Source: DASQZT01 sp035638575 (GTDB lineage Bacteria; Acidobacteriota; Terriglobia; Bryobacterales; Bryobacteraceae). From it: 64,000 nucleotides of DNA. A program made the translations under genes and the position numbers. Position 1 is the first letter of the stretch. Every line of letters starts with the position of its first letter. The notes under the pieces were generated by a model that saw only the letters and a program-made list of their open reading frames with translations, ran no database searches and was not told the DNA's origin. The stretch spans positions 1 through 64,000 of the forward strand of contig DASQZT010000090.1 of assembly GCA_035638575.1 (NCBI GenBank), read 5' to 3'. Shown here in pieces: positions 9,569 through 17,432 of the stretch.

Positions 9569-9577
9569 TGATATACT
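9569..9577 (+). promoter_or_regulatory. Extended -10 promoter for the PpiD-like gene
   Basis: TG followed by one base and TATACT forms an extended -10 element about 38 bases before the start codon at 9615. A CAGGAG ribosome-binding site lies at about 9598-9603. No clear -35 box is visible, as is common for extended -10 promoters. Confidence 0.45.
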
Positions 9578-9614
9578 GGTATTTCCCCTTCTGAACACAG
9601 GAGTTCTCTGAGAA

Positions 9615-11546
9615 ATGTTTGATCTCTTTCGCAGCCGGGATAAGGCCGTGCGCATCCTTCTGGGAGCGCTGTTGCTGGTGGTCGCTCTTTCCATGCTCAC
9701 GTATCTCGTCCCCAGCTACAACACCGGAGCCAGCCTGAACGACACGGTGGTCGCCGAGGTCGGAAAAGAACCCATCGGCCTGGTCGAGGTGCAACGCCTT
9801 ATCCAGAACACCATGCGCGGCCGCCAGTTGCCGCCCGACATCCTGCCGAACTTCATCCCTCAGATGGTCGACAACATGATCTCCGACCGCGCCCTCGCCT
9901 ACGAGGCCCAAAAACTGGGGTTCGAAGTAACCGACGCGGAGGTGGCCGATGCCATACGGCAGTTCGCCCCAAGCCTGTTTCCCGACGGAAAATTCGTCGG
10001 CACCGACATGTACGCCGGTTTTCTGCAGCAGCAGAACCTGACCATCGCCGAGTTTGAAGCCGACGTCAAGCGCCAGTTGCTCATCTCGCGGATGCGTGAC
10101 GTCGCCCTGGAAGGAACCATCGTCACTCCGTTCGAAATCGAGCAGGAGTATCGCAAGAAAAACGAGAAGGTCAAGATCGAATACGTCAAGATCTCCTCCG
10201 ACAAGTACAAGGCCGAAGTGCAGCCTTCCGCCGCCGACATGCAGGCCTACTTCAAGACCAACGCCGCCAGGTACACCGTGCCGGAGAAGAGAAACCTGGC
10301 CATCCTGATCGCCGACCAGGCCAAGCTTGAGCAGACTGTCACCATCCCCGACGCCGGCTTGCAGCGCGCCTACACCCAGAACCTGAATCAATACCGCATG
10401 CCGGAAACGGTCAAGATGGAGCACGTCCTGCTGATGACCCAGGGCAAGCCGTCCTCCGACGAGCCCGCTATCAAGGCCAAGGCCGACGATCTTCTCAAGC
10501 AGGTGCGCGCCAACGCCAACTTCGCCGACCTGGTGAAGAAGTATTCCGAGGACCCCGGTGCTTCCTCCAACCAGGGCGTCTATGAGGTGCAGCGCGACTC
10601 GCAGATGATGCCCGAATTCAAAGAGGCGGCCTTCCGCCTCAAGCCCGGCGAAAGCGAAGTGGTCAAAACCGCGTACGGCTACCACGTGGTCAAGGTGATC
10701 CAGCACGACCAGCCGCGGGTGAAGCCCTTCGAAGAAGTCAAAGGCGAAATCGCCTCGCAGCTCAAGAAGCAGCGCGTCAACGACCTCATGGAGCAGGTCT
10801 CGGACAAGGCCCCCGGCCTGTTGCAGAAGGACCCGATGCATCCCGAGAAAGTGGCCGCCGATCTCAACATTCAATTGGTGCGCGCCGATAACTACGAGTC
10901 CGGCAAGCCGCTGCCCGACGTGGGCCCCAGCCCCGATTTCGACCAGGCCCTCACCGGCCTCAAGAAGGGTGAGGTCTCGCAGCCCGTCGCTATTCAGGGC
11001 AACAAAATCGTCTTGGCCGTGGTCACCGACGTCATCCCGCCGCGTCCCATGACCTTCGAAGAGGCCCAGAGCCAGGTACGCGACGCCATGGTCCAGAATC
11101 GCCTGGCGACCGCCGTGCAGGACCACGCCAAAGAACTCATGGACAAGGCCAAGGCGATGGGTGACGACTTGGCGAAAGCCGCCAAAGCGATGGGACTCGA
11201 GGTCAAAACCTCCGCGGAGTTCACCCGCTCCGGCTCGGTCGAAGGACTCGGCTCGGCCAGCTATTTCCAGGAGGCTTTCGGCCGCCCGGACGGATCGCTC
11301 ATTGGTCCGGTCTCGGTGACGGATGCCACCGTGATCGGCAAGGTCGTAGCTCACCTGGCCCCCGACATGTCCAAGCTGCCCGAGGAACGGGCTTCGATTC
11401 GCGACGAGCTGAAATCGCAGAAGGCCCAGAACCGCTATGCCCTGTTCCAAAGCGGGATCACCGATCTGCTCGTCAAGCAGGGCGTCATCAAGTATCATCA
11501 GGACGTGATCAACCGCCTGATCACCAGCTACAAAACCAGCAGCTAG
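9615..11546 (+). CDS. PpiD/SurA-like periplasmic peptidyl-prolyl isomerase
   Basis: The protein helps fold exported proteins at the outer face of the inner membrane. The 643 residues comprise a single N-terminal transmembrane anchor (about 14-32), a SurA-N-like chaperone region (about 45-170), one parvulin rotamase domain (about 268-358, VKMEHVLLM to YGYHVVKVIQH) and a second PpiC-like, probably inactive, C-terminal region. This is the layout of PpiD. The ATG at 9615 follows a CAGGAG site. The DedA gene starts four bases after its stop, so the two are likely cotranscribed. ppiD would be a reasonable symbol, but orthology was not tested. Confidence 0.85.
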   Translation: MFDLFRSRDKAVRILLGALLLVVALSMLTYLVPSYNTGASLNDTVVAEVGKEPIGLVEVQRLIQNTMRGRQLPPDILPNFIPQMVDNMISDRALAYEAQKLGFEVTDAEVADAIRQFAPSLFPDGKFVGTDMYAGFLQQQNLTIAEFEADVKRQLLISRMRDVALEGTIVTPFEIEQEYRKKNEKVKIEYVKISSDKYKAEVQPSAADMQAYFKTNAARYTVPEKRNLAILIADQAKLEQTVTIPDAGLQRAYTQNLNQYRMPETVKMEHVLLMTQGKPSSDEPAIKAKADDLLKQVRANANFADLVKKYSEDPGASSNQGVYEVQRDSQMMPEFKEAAFRLKPGESEVVKTAYGYHVVKVIQHDQPRVKPFEEVKGEIASQLKKQRVNDLMEQVSDKAPGLLQKDPMHPEKVAADLNIQLVRADNYESGKPLPDVGPSPDFDQALTGLKKGEVSQPVAIQGNKIVLAVVTDVIPPRPMTFEEAQSQVRDAMVQNRLATAVQDHAKELMDKAKAMGDDLAKAAKAMGLEVKTSAEFTRSGSVEGLGSASYFQEAFGRPDGSLIGPVSVTDATVIGKVVAHLAPDMSKLPEERASIRDELKSQKAQNRYALFQSGITDLLVKQGVIKYHQDVINRLITSYKTSS

Positions 11547-11550
11547 CCGA

Positions 11551-12219
11551 ATGCTCCATTCAGTGATAGACTTCCTCCGGAGCCTGACCAATCCGGAGCG
11601 GCTCATTCATCTGCTCGGCACGCTGCTCTCCGGGTGGCTGGGATATGCGGCTCTGTTTGCCATCGTGTATTCGGAAACGGGGTTGCTGGTGGGCTTCTTT
11701 CTTCCCGGCGATTCGCTCCTGTTTACCGTGGGAGTGGTCGCCGGCGCCGGCCATCTCGACATCGTTCTGGTGATCGTGATCCTCTCGTCGGCGGCCATCC
11801 TGGGAGATTCCACCGGCTACCTGCTCGGCTGGAAGACCGGCCCGCGCATCTTCAGCCGCCCGGATTCGCGCCTGTTCAAACAGGAATATGTCACGCGGAC
11901 CAGGCACTTCTACGACCGGTACGGCGGCAAGACGATCATTTTCGCCCGCTTTGTGCCGATCGTGCGCACCTTCGCCGCTTTCGTGGCCGGCGTGGGGCGG
12001 ATGCCCTATCTCCGCTTCCTGCCCTTCAGCGTGTGCGGTGGAACCGGCTGGGTGTTCTTCATGACCATGCTCGGCTACGAGCTGGGCGAAGTTCCCCTGG
12101 TGCGGCAGAACTTCGACAAAGTGATCCTGTTGATCATTTTTGTGTCCCTGCTGCCCACCATAATCGAAGTGGTCAAGGCCCGGCGGGCTCCGAAATCCTC
12201 ATGTGGGGCAGGTTGGTAA
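11551..12219 (+). CDS. DedA family membrane protein
   Basis: The 222-residue integral membrane protein has the DedA/SNARE-associated signature: the ETGLLVGFFLPGDSLLF segment (about 42-58), GDSTGYLLGWKTG (about 88-101) and FARFVPIVRTFAAFVAG (about 131-147). Members are linked to flipping of undecaprenyl phosphate or phospholipids and to membrane homeostasis. About five hydrophobic segments are visible. The final residues (KSSCGAGW) are encoded within the triple-hairpin repeat and the stop lies in its first loop, so the native C-terminus may have been replaced when the element arrived. Confidence 0.88.
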   Translation: MLHSVIDFLRSLTNPERLIHLLGTLLSGWLGYAALFAIVYSETGLLVGFFLPGDSLLFTVGVVAGAGHLDIVLVIVILSSAAILGDSTGYLLGWKTGPRIFSRPDSRLFKQEYVTRTRHFYDRYGGKTIIFARFVPIVRTFAAFVAGVGRMPYLRFLPFSVCGGTGWVFFMTMLGYELGEVPLVRQNFDKVILLIIFVSLLPTIIEVVKARRAPKSSCGAGW

Positions 12220-12264
12220 CCTGCGGACCGATTGTCAATCGGTCCAGGCGAGCCATGCTCGCCT
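12209..12264. repeat. Triple-hairpin interspersed repeat, copy 2
   Basis: Three perfect stems: CAGGTT/AACCTG (12209-12214, 12218-12223), GGACCGATTG/CAATCGGTCC (12225-12234, 12236-12245) and AGGCGAGC/GCTCGCCT (12246-12253, 12257-12264). The shared 3' flank (CGCGCAATGTTTCTGGCGC) extends to about 12300. It overlaps the 3' end of the DedA gene and lies between two convergent genes. Confidence 0.85.
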
Positions 12265-12345
12265 GTTCGCCTCGTCGCGCAATGTTTCTGGCGCTCCTCG
12301 GGACGTTCCTCCGTTGCACCTGTGTGAATTTGGCCCCGGCGCGCC

Positions 12346-13914
12346 TTAGTCGCCCGCTTCCGCCGTGCGCTCGCCTCTCTCGAAGTCCAGGACCGTCTCG
12401 CGGCCCGGCGCTCCCTTCCACTTCGTAAACGACTCCTTCACGATGCGGAAGATCGTGCCTCGATTGTGCGCCATCACCTTCAGCCAGCCCCATGTTCCCT
12501 TCGGCGGGAAGTAGATCCCGCGGAAGAAAATCCGCGCTAACAGGTGGCTGATCTTGTACGGAACAGGCTCGTCCGCGATGGATTCGATGGCGTTCGCCGT
12601 CGCCGCGGCGCTATAGGAGTTCCACCAGGCGTAGCGGACCTCGGCCTGAACTTCGTCGACGCTCATGTTCCGGGGTGTGTGCGCCATCTGAAACGGCGCG
12701 AACTCCAGCCAGTGTTTCGGTCGTGTCAGCCGCCCCTCCCTCTCCAGCCGCTCATACAGCGGAGTTGCCGGAAACGGCGTAATCTGTCCAAAGACCGGCA
12801 GCACCGGCGGCCATTTGCGGATCTGCGCCAGGGTGCGCTCGCCGACGCCCGCCGAATCGTGGTCCAACCCGAAAATGAACGAAGTGATCGCGTAGACGTG
12901 CCGGCGCGCCAGCCGCTCCAGCACCTGGGCATATTCGCCGGGCTTGTTGAAGCTCTTGTTGACGCTGGCCAGATTGGCCGGGTCGAGCGACTCCATGCCG
13001 ATGAAAATCCATTTGCCGCCCGATTCCGCGATCAGGTCCACCAGTTCTTCATCCCGCAGCAGGTTGGCGCTGATCTGCCCCACCCACGAGAGTTGCGCCC
13101 CCGCCGCGATGATGTCGCGCAGCAGCGCCTTCGTGCGCTTCACGTTGATGGCGAAGTTGTCGTCCACGAAAAAAACCGCGATCTTGCCTCGCGTGCCCCG
13201 CGAACGCGCCTTCAGCCGCAGCATCTCGTCCACGATGCTCTTGTTGGAGCGAAAGCGGATCGAGTCGCCGAAAAAACCGGTCACCGTGCAGAACTCGCAG
13301 CCGTAAGGGCAGCCGCGCCCCGACTCGATGGGTATGATGTGGAATGTCTCCCAGTCCCATTTGAATTGATGCATCACCGCCCGAACCGCGCTGGGAATCC
13401 GGTTGAACTGGCGGATATCCATCGTTTCCCACGGGATGGCCGGGTAATTCTCCAGGCTCGGCTTGTGCTCCTGCCCGAATGCATCCACCGGCGCGTAAAT
13501 CTCTTTCAATTCGCCCCGCGCCGCGTCTTCCACGATCCGCGGCCACGTCTCATCGGCCTCGCCCAGGGCTATGGCATCGGCGTGCCGCGCGCCGCCATCC
13601 CGCCCCAACGCTTCGCCGGGAATCTCCGTCACATGTGGTCCGCCCATGATCACGCGCACGCCCGCGGCCCGGATCGCATCGGCGACGCGGTACGCCTTGG
13701 CGATCATGCGCGTCATCGCCCCAATCCCGACCAGGTCGATTTGGTTCACCTGGACATACCGCACCAGCTCGGCATCGCTCAGGGGCTGAGTGTTGCCGTC
13801 GATCAACAGCACCTCATGATTCGGCGGCGTGATCGACTGCAGCAGAAACATCCACAGGTGCGGCATGAAATTCTGGGTCACACCGTTGTCCGGGCAATAC
13901 AGAAGGATTTTCAT
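12346..13914 (-). CDS. B12-binding-domain radical SAM protein
   Basis: The 522-residue protein has an N-terminal cobalamin-binding-like Rossmann region (about 1-140, LVGIGAMTRM and VIMGGPHVTEIPGEA) and a radical SAM core whose cluster motif is C202-x3-C206-x2-C209 (GCPYGCEFCT). A further region of about 150 residues follows. Such enzymes (Elp3/MiaB-like core, class B-type methylases and cyclases) act in lipid, hopanoid, cofactor or natural-product modification. The substrate cannot be predicted. The start is the ATG at 13914 (MKILLYCPDNGVTQNFMPHL, typical of the family). The 193 bases to the next gene hold a CAATATTG palindrome at 14053-14060 of unknown meaning. Confidence 0.85.
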   Translation of the reverse strand: MKILLYCPDNGVTQNFMPHLWMFLLQSITPPNHEVLLIDGNTQPLSDAELVRYVQVNQIDLVGIGAMTRMIAKAYRVADAIRAAGVRVIMGGPHVTEIPGEALGRDGGARHADAIALGEADETWPRIVEDAARGELKEIYAPVDAFGQEHKPSLENYPAIPWETMDIRQFNRIPSAVRAVMHQFKWDWETFHIIPIESGRGCPYGCEFCTVTGFFGDSIRFRSNKSIVDEMLRLKARSRGTRGKIAVFFVDDNFAINVKRTKALLRDIIAAGAQLSWVGQISANLLRDEELVDLIAESGGKWIFIGMESLDPANLASVNKSFNKPGEYAQVLERLARRHVYAITSFIFGLDHDSAGVGERTLAQIRKWPPVLPVFGQITPFPATPLYERLEREGRLTRPKHWLEFAPFQMAHTPRNMSVDEVQAEVRYAWWNSYSAAATANAIESIADEPVPYKISHLLARIFFRGIYFPPKGTWGWLKVMAHNRGTIFRIVKESFTKWKGAPGRETVLDFERGERTAEAGD

Positions 13915-14107
13915 TTAGGTATAAGCCGGCTCGCTACAGGATCCCCCCCGGGGCCGGCGGTCCCGGACCATTGCCGTAAACCTTAGTGCCGGAGTGTCGC
14001 GGCGCGATCTCCAGTATCCCACCTTACGGCTTTAACCGCAGGCGTGTCTGGTCAATATTGCTCAGTTTTGGGCGGACAGGTCGAAGGACCCGCTCCTGGA
14101 AGCGGCT

Positions 14108-14764
14108 TCAATCGTGCAGCACAACGTGCAGCAGGGAGCTGTGAACCTCCAATCCGCCGTTGTAGTGGATGAATCCCAACTTGCGAAACCGGTTCATGAA
14201 ATAGCTCACTCGGGAACGCGTGGTGCCAACGATGGAAGCCAGGGTTTCCTGGCTGAGCTTCGCGACGACTTTCTCGGGTTTCCCTTCCTTCCCGAAGTTC
14301 GCCAAAAGGAGAAGCACGCGGGCCAGTCGTTTCTCGCTGGAGTTGAACAACTGATCCACCAGGTCCTCCTCGATCCGAATATTGCGCGAGAGCAAATGAG
14401 CCAGAAACAGCTCGGAAAAGGCGGGCTCGTCATGCAGCACACGCACGACGGTCTCTTTCTTCAGCTCGATGACGGTGCATTCCGACAGTCCGGCGGCGGT
14501 TGACATGCGAACCATCTGGCCCGCCATACAACCCTCGCCGAAAAAGTCTCCCGGTCCTAGAATGGCGATTACGGCCTCCTTGCCCTGCTTGGAGACCACG
14601 CTGAGCTTGACCTTTCCTTTTACGATGTAGAACACGGCGTTGGCCAGATCGCCTTGCGCGAAGAGCACCTGGCCCTTGCCGTAATCCGCCTTGATCGTCT
14701 TCGCGCCGAGTCTGGTCAAAAACGCCTTGGGGTTGAACGTTCGCTTCTTGGGTGCTGGTGCCAT
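14108..14764 (-). CDS. Crp/Fnr family transcriptional regulator
   Basis: The 218-residue protein contains a cNMP-binding-like beta-roll (about 20-130, GKGQVLFAQGDLANAVFYIVKGKVKLSV and GDFFGEGCMAG) and a winged helix with LSQETLASIVGTTRSRVSYF as the recognition region. The FGE(G/R) phosphate-cassette-like segment is present but the classical Arg-Ser pair is not clear, so cAMP binding is uncertain. The ATG at 14764 gives MAPAPKKRTFNPKAFL and has GGAA just upstream; longer in-frame openings lack a good start. It is divergent from the TIR gene, 62 bases away. Confidence 0.85.
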   Translation of the reverse strand: MAPAPKKRTFNPKAFLTRLGAKTIKADYGKGQVLFAQGDLANAVFYIVKGKVKLSVVSKQGKEAVIAILGPGDFFGEGCMAGQMVRMSTAAGLSECTVIELKKETVVRVLHDEPAFSELFLAHLLSRNIRIEEDLVDQLFNSSEKRLARVLLLLANFGKEGKPEKVVAKLSQETLASIVGTTRSRVSYFMNRFRKLGFIHYNGGLEVHSSLLHVVLHD

Positions 14765-14826
14765 ATTTCCGTTGCGGCCTCGTTCTTCAAATATATACCC
14801 TGCGGGCGCTATACTGGAAAGCCACC

Positions 14827-15261
14827 ATGGGCACGGCGCCACCCGGGGCTCCTCCGATCGGCCGCATCTTTCTCAGTCACTCCGGCGCCGACACCGAAGC
14901 CGCCCGCCAACTCGCGGAAATCCTTCGCCGCAGCGGCCTCGACATCTGGTTCGACAAAGACAACCTGCAGCCCGGCGACCCCTGGATGGCAACTCTCGAA
15001 GAGGCCATTTCGCGTGCCTCCGCCATGATCGTGTACATCGGACGCTCCGGCATCCAGGCCTGGGTCGATCGTGAGGTTCGACTCGGCCTCGTGCGCAACA
15101 CCCACACTCCTGATGCCTTCCGTTTCATCCCCGTCCTGGGCGAGGGAGCGGACCCCGCCAGGCTCCCGCCGTTTGTCCGGCAGCAGCAGTACGTCGACCT
15201 CCGCGACCCGGAACAGATCCGGCGTCTGGTAGACACCCTCAGGAAGTCATCGCCGTCCTAG
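14827..15261 (+). CDS. TIR domain protein (N-terminal part of a TIR-nSTAND gene)
   Basis: The 144 residues are almost entirely one TIR domain: IFLSHSGADTEAARQLAEIL (14-33), GLDIWFDKDNLQPGDPWM (37-54), AISRASAMIVYIG, and W79 with VDREVRLGL, in which Glu83 is placed like the catalytic glutamate of NADase TIRs. Bacterial TIR domains commonly cleave NAD+ or make signals in antiphage defence. The frame ends in a TAG at 15259-15261 and then continues open, without frameshift, into an nSTAND-like sequence. The present gene is thus either a shortened TIR protein or the first half of a broken fusion. Start ATG 14827. Confidence 0.8.
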   Translation: MGTAPPGAPPIGRIFLSHSGADTEAARQLAEILRRSGLDIWFDKDNLQPGDPWMATLEEAISRASAMIVYIGRSGIQAWVDREVRLGLVRNTHTPDAFRFIPVLGEGADPARLPPFVRQQQYVDLRDPEQIRRLVDTLRKSSPS

Positions 15262-15657
15262 CCCGCGATCCCCGCGGAATACTGGACCACGCACAGCCCC
15301 TTTCGCAGCCTCCGGATCTTTGGCCCCGACGATTCCTGGTTGTTCTTCGGCCGCGACCGCGACATCGATGAGTTGCTCACCCGTCTCCGCCGCGCCCCCG
15401 CGCTGGCCGTCATCGGAAACTCCGTCAGTGGCAAGTCGTCCCTCATTCAGGCCGGGTTGATCCCGGCGCTCCGCCGCGGCCGCTTTCGATCCGGCCAACT
15501 GGCGCCCGAGTTGAGCGCGGCCGACCGCGCGAAGTTCATCGACTACTGCAAGGGCGGTGATTCCCTGCGCACCGCCATCGCCGCTCTCATCAGCCCGTCG
15601 GAAGGCGCCCACGTTCCTACGAAAAATAACCGAATCAAAAACCCGCAGGATCAATAA
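15262..15657 (+). pseudogene. nSTAND-like NTPase remnant, in frame with the TIR gene
   Basis: Directly after the amber codon the same frame reads YWTTHSPFRSLRIFGPDD, FFGRDRDIDELLTRLRR and GNSVSGKSSLIQAGLIPAL. This is the usual entry of bacterial TIR-nSTAND-repeat proteins (SPFxGLxxF, FFGR, P-loop). The similarity fades after about residue 85 of this part and the frame stops at 15657, so Walker B, the sensor regions and any C-terminal repeats are missing. A methionine-type start at 15340 (TTG) could give a short free protein, but a truncated gene is the simpler reading. It probably derives from an antiphage or signalling NTPase. Confidence 0.7.
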
Positions 15658-15755
15658 CTTGACCGAAAAGCACCCTGGCCCAACCCCAGAAAAACCGCCG
15701 CTGCGCGGAGCGCTTTTTCATCCGTCCCGGTGACGGACCCGCAGGGGCCGTGAAG

Positions 15756-15784
15756 TTGAGTCACAGAACTTACAAAAATATAAT
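15756..15784 (+). promoter_or_regulatory. Sigma-70-type promoter
   Basis: TTGAGT (15756-15761) and a perfect TATAAT (15779-15784) are separated by 17 bases. Transcription would start near 15791 and give a leader of about 210 bases to the gene at 16000. That leader contains both palindromes listed next. The surrounding 15750-15800 stretch is notably AT-rich for this window. Confidence 0.65.
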
Positions 15785-15900
15785 CGCTTTATTTTCAGAG
15801 TCTTTTCTCCGAATCTTCCCGCCCGCCGCACTTCCCCGTGCCACACTGAAGGTGGCTGGATCGTGCGGCCTCATCGGCCGCCCGTCGCCCGGCCGGAAAT

Positions 15901-15987
15901 CCGTATGCATGCTTACGGCCTGAAAGTTGTAAGTTAGTCATTCTTCAGAGGGAGTCACTGAAAAAACCGTATGCATGCATACGGTTT
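15901..15987. promoter_or_regulatory. Pair of palindromic operator-like sites
   Basis: Site 1 (15901-15918) is CCGTATGCATGCTTACGG, a palindrome with one mismatch. Site 2 (15967-15984) is CCGTATGCATGCATACGG, perfect, and the symmetry extends to 24 bp at 15964-15987 with AAA and TTT flanks. The centres are 66 bases apart. Both lie between the promoter and the gene at 16000, whose RBS (GGAG) follows site 2 by four bases. This is the arrangement expected for repressor binding, possibly by the product itself. Confidence 0.7.
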
Positions 15988-15999
15988 GCTGGAGTTCAT

Positions 16000-16611
16000 A
16001 TGGTTACTGAAATTGAAAGCTCGTTGGAGTTGGGCGCGTGGATGGGGAGAGGCGAAGCCCTCGGCGCGATGGCCAACCGTTGCTCGATGACCAGGGCGGA
16101 GTGTCTGCGGAATATCCGAGACTCCGAGTCCTACCGGTTGTTGAACCTTACGTGGGACGAATTCTGCGACCAGCATGTCGGCCTGAGCCGTCCGCGGGTC
16201 GATGCCTTGATCCAGAATCTGGAAGAGTTCGGCGAACCCTACTTCCGGCTGGCCGAAATGATCAGCATCTCTCCCGAGACCTTCCGCCGGATCGCACCCA
16301 AAATCCAGGGTGAGACTATCGAGGTCGATGGCGAGATGCTTCCCATTCAACCCGAGAATGCCATCCGCATCCGAGGCGAAGTCCATCGCCTGCGCAGCCG
16401 GCGCCAAAAACCGGACCGGCCTGCGGACCAGCATATCTCGCTCGGCCATAACATCTTGGGTCTGAAGGCCAGGCTGAACGAAATCGTCGAGGAAATAGGC
16501 CGGATTGCTCTGATTCCAGGCCAGGAGACCGTCGTGCGGGTCGCCGTCCGGGACTCCATCCGGCGTTTGGACGCCATCCTCCAAACGGTCTCGAGCCCCT
16601 CCGCCGGCTAG
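16000..16611 (+). CDS. Unrecognised protein, possible DNA-binding regulator
   Basis: The 203-residue soluble protein is not recognised. It is mostly helical by appearance; residues about 20-95 (ANRCSMTRAECLRNIRDSES, then LTWDEFCDQHVGLSRPRVDAL) could include a helix-turn-helix, and the C-terminal third (about 150-200) could be a coiled or dimerising helix pair. It has no signal peptide. The ATG at 16000 follows GGAG at a good distance. The gene sits alone behind a strong promoter and two palindromes, between the broken TIR-nSTAND gene and a repeat copy. A role as an autoregulated regulator is inference from this context only. Confidence 0.6.
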   Translation: MVTEIESSLELGAWMGRGEALGAMANRCSMTRAECLRNIRDSESYRLLNLTWDEFCDQHVGLSRPRVDALIQNLEEFGEPYFRLAEMISISPETFRRIAPKIQGETIEVDGEMLPIQPENAIRIRGEVHRLRSRRQKPDRPADQHISLGHNILGLKARLNEIVEEIGRIALIPGQETVVRVAVRDSIRRLDAILQTVSSPSAG

Positions 16612-16621
16612 CCTTGTGGGG

Positions 16622-16676
16622 CAGGTTGGCAACTGCGGACCGATTGTCAATCGGTCCAGGCGAGCCATGCTCGCCT
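16622..16676. repeat. Triple-hairpin interspersed repeat, copy 3
   Basis: The second and third stems are identical to copy 2: GGACCGATTG/CAATCGGTCC (16637-16646, 16648-16657) and AGGCGAGC/GCTCGCCT (16658-16665, 16669-16676). The first stem has lost one C on its right arm (AACTG instead of AACCTG), leaving a bulge. The 3' flank matches copy 1 (CGCGCAACGTTTCC then GCGCCAGAGACG). It begins about 10 bases after the stop of the preceding gene. Confidence 0.85.
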
Positions 16677-16848
16677 GTTCGCCTCGTCGCGCAACGTTTC
16701 CCGCGCCAGAGACGATCCCGCCTGGGATCGCCCTCCGCTCCTCGCGACGCCCGCGCGGCCCCATCGTACCGGCCATCACATCCCGAACCCCGCCCGGATG
16801 CGCTCGGCAGCGCGTTGCGATATGCTCGGAGACCGGAGGTTATCTCGC

Positions 16849-17421
16849 ATGAGATTCCGGAAATCGCTCTCGTCCCTGGCGGTTGCCGCCATGCTCTCCG
16901 CCGCCGTCCTTTCGGCCCAGGAAGCCCAGCCGCGCCACCATCCCGACGTGCCTTTCGTCCCCACGACCGAAGAAGCCGTCCAGGCCATGCTCAAACTTGC
17001 CGGCGTGCAAAAGACCGACATCGTCTACGACCTCGGCTGCGGCGACGGCCGCATTGTCGTCTCCGCCGCCAAGGATTTCGGCGCCCGCGCCGTCGGCATC
17101 GATATCGACCCCCAGCGCATCGCCGAAGCCAAGGAAAACGCCAAGAAAGCCGGTGTCGAAAACCGCGTCCGGTTCGAAGAGAACGACCTGTTTGAGGCCG
17201 ACATCCACGAGGCCACAGTCGTCACCCTCTTCCTGCTGTCGAGCGTCAACCTCAAGCTTCGCCCCAAGCTGCTCCAGGATTTGAAACCGGGCACGCGCGT
17301 GGTTTCGAACACCTTCGACATGGGCGACTGGAAACCGGAAAAAGAGGTCACCGTCGGCGACCCCGAAGAGCAGTCCTACCTCAGCCACCGTCTGTTCCTC
17401 TGGACCGTGCCTAAGAAATAG
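16849..17421 (+). CDS. Exported SAM-methyltransferase-fold protein
   Basis: The 190-residue product begins with a Sec-type signal (MRFRKSLSSLAVAAMLSAAV, cleavage near LSA-QEA, about residue 23). A class I methyltransferase fold follows: motif I VYDLGCGDGRIVVSAA (about 59-74), acidic strand-2 residue in VGIDIDPQRI, and ENDLFEADI. The C-terminal half is similar to small periplasmic-looking methyltransferases common in Acidobacteriota and Planctomycetes. The start ATG is preceded by GGAGG. SAM is not known to be available outside the cytoplasm, so the role is unclear; the signal could also be a retained membrane anchor. Confidence 0.8.
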   Translation: MRFRKSLSSLAVAAMLSAAVLSAQEAQPRHHPDVPFVPTTEEAVQAMLKLAGVQKTDIVYDLGCGDGRIVVSAAKDFGARAVGIDIDPQRIAEAKENAKKAGVENRVRFEENDLFEADIHEATVVTLFLLSSVNLKLRPKLLQDLKPGTRVVSNTFDMGDWKPEKEVTVGDPEEQSYLSHRLFLWTVPKK

Positions 17422-17432
17422 GGCTGCCGGTC

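Noticed and set aside
9063..11606. Long open frame on the minus strand across the PpiD-like gene
   Set aside because: It mirrors a well-supported plus-strand gene, is rich in His/Leu/Gly/Val as expected of an antisense reading of GC-rich codons, and shows no family motif.
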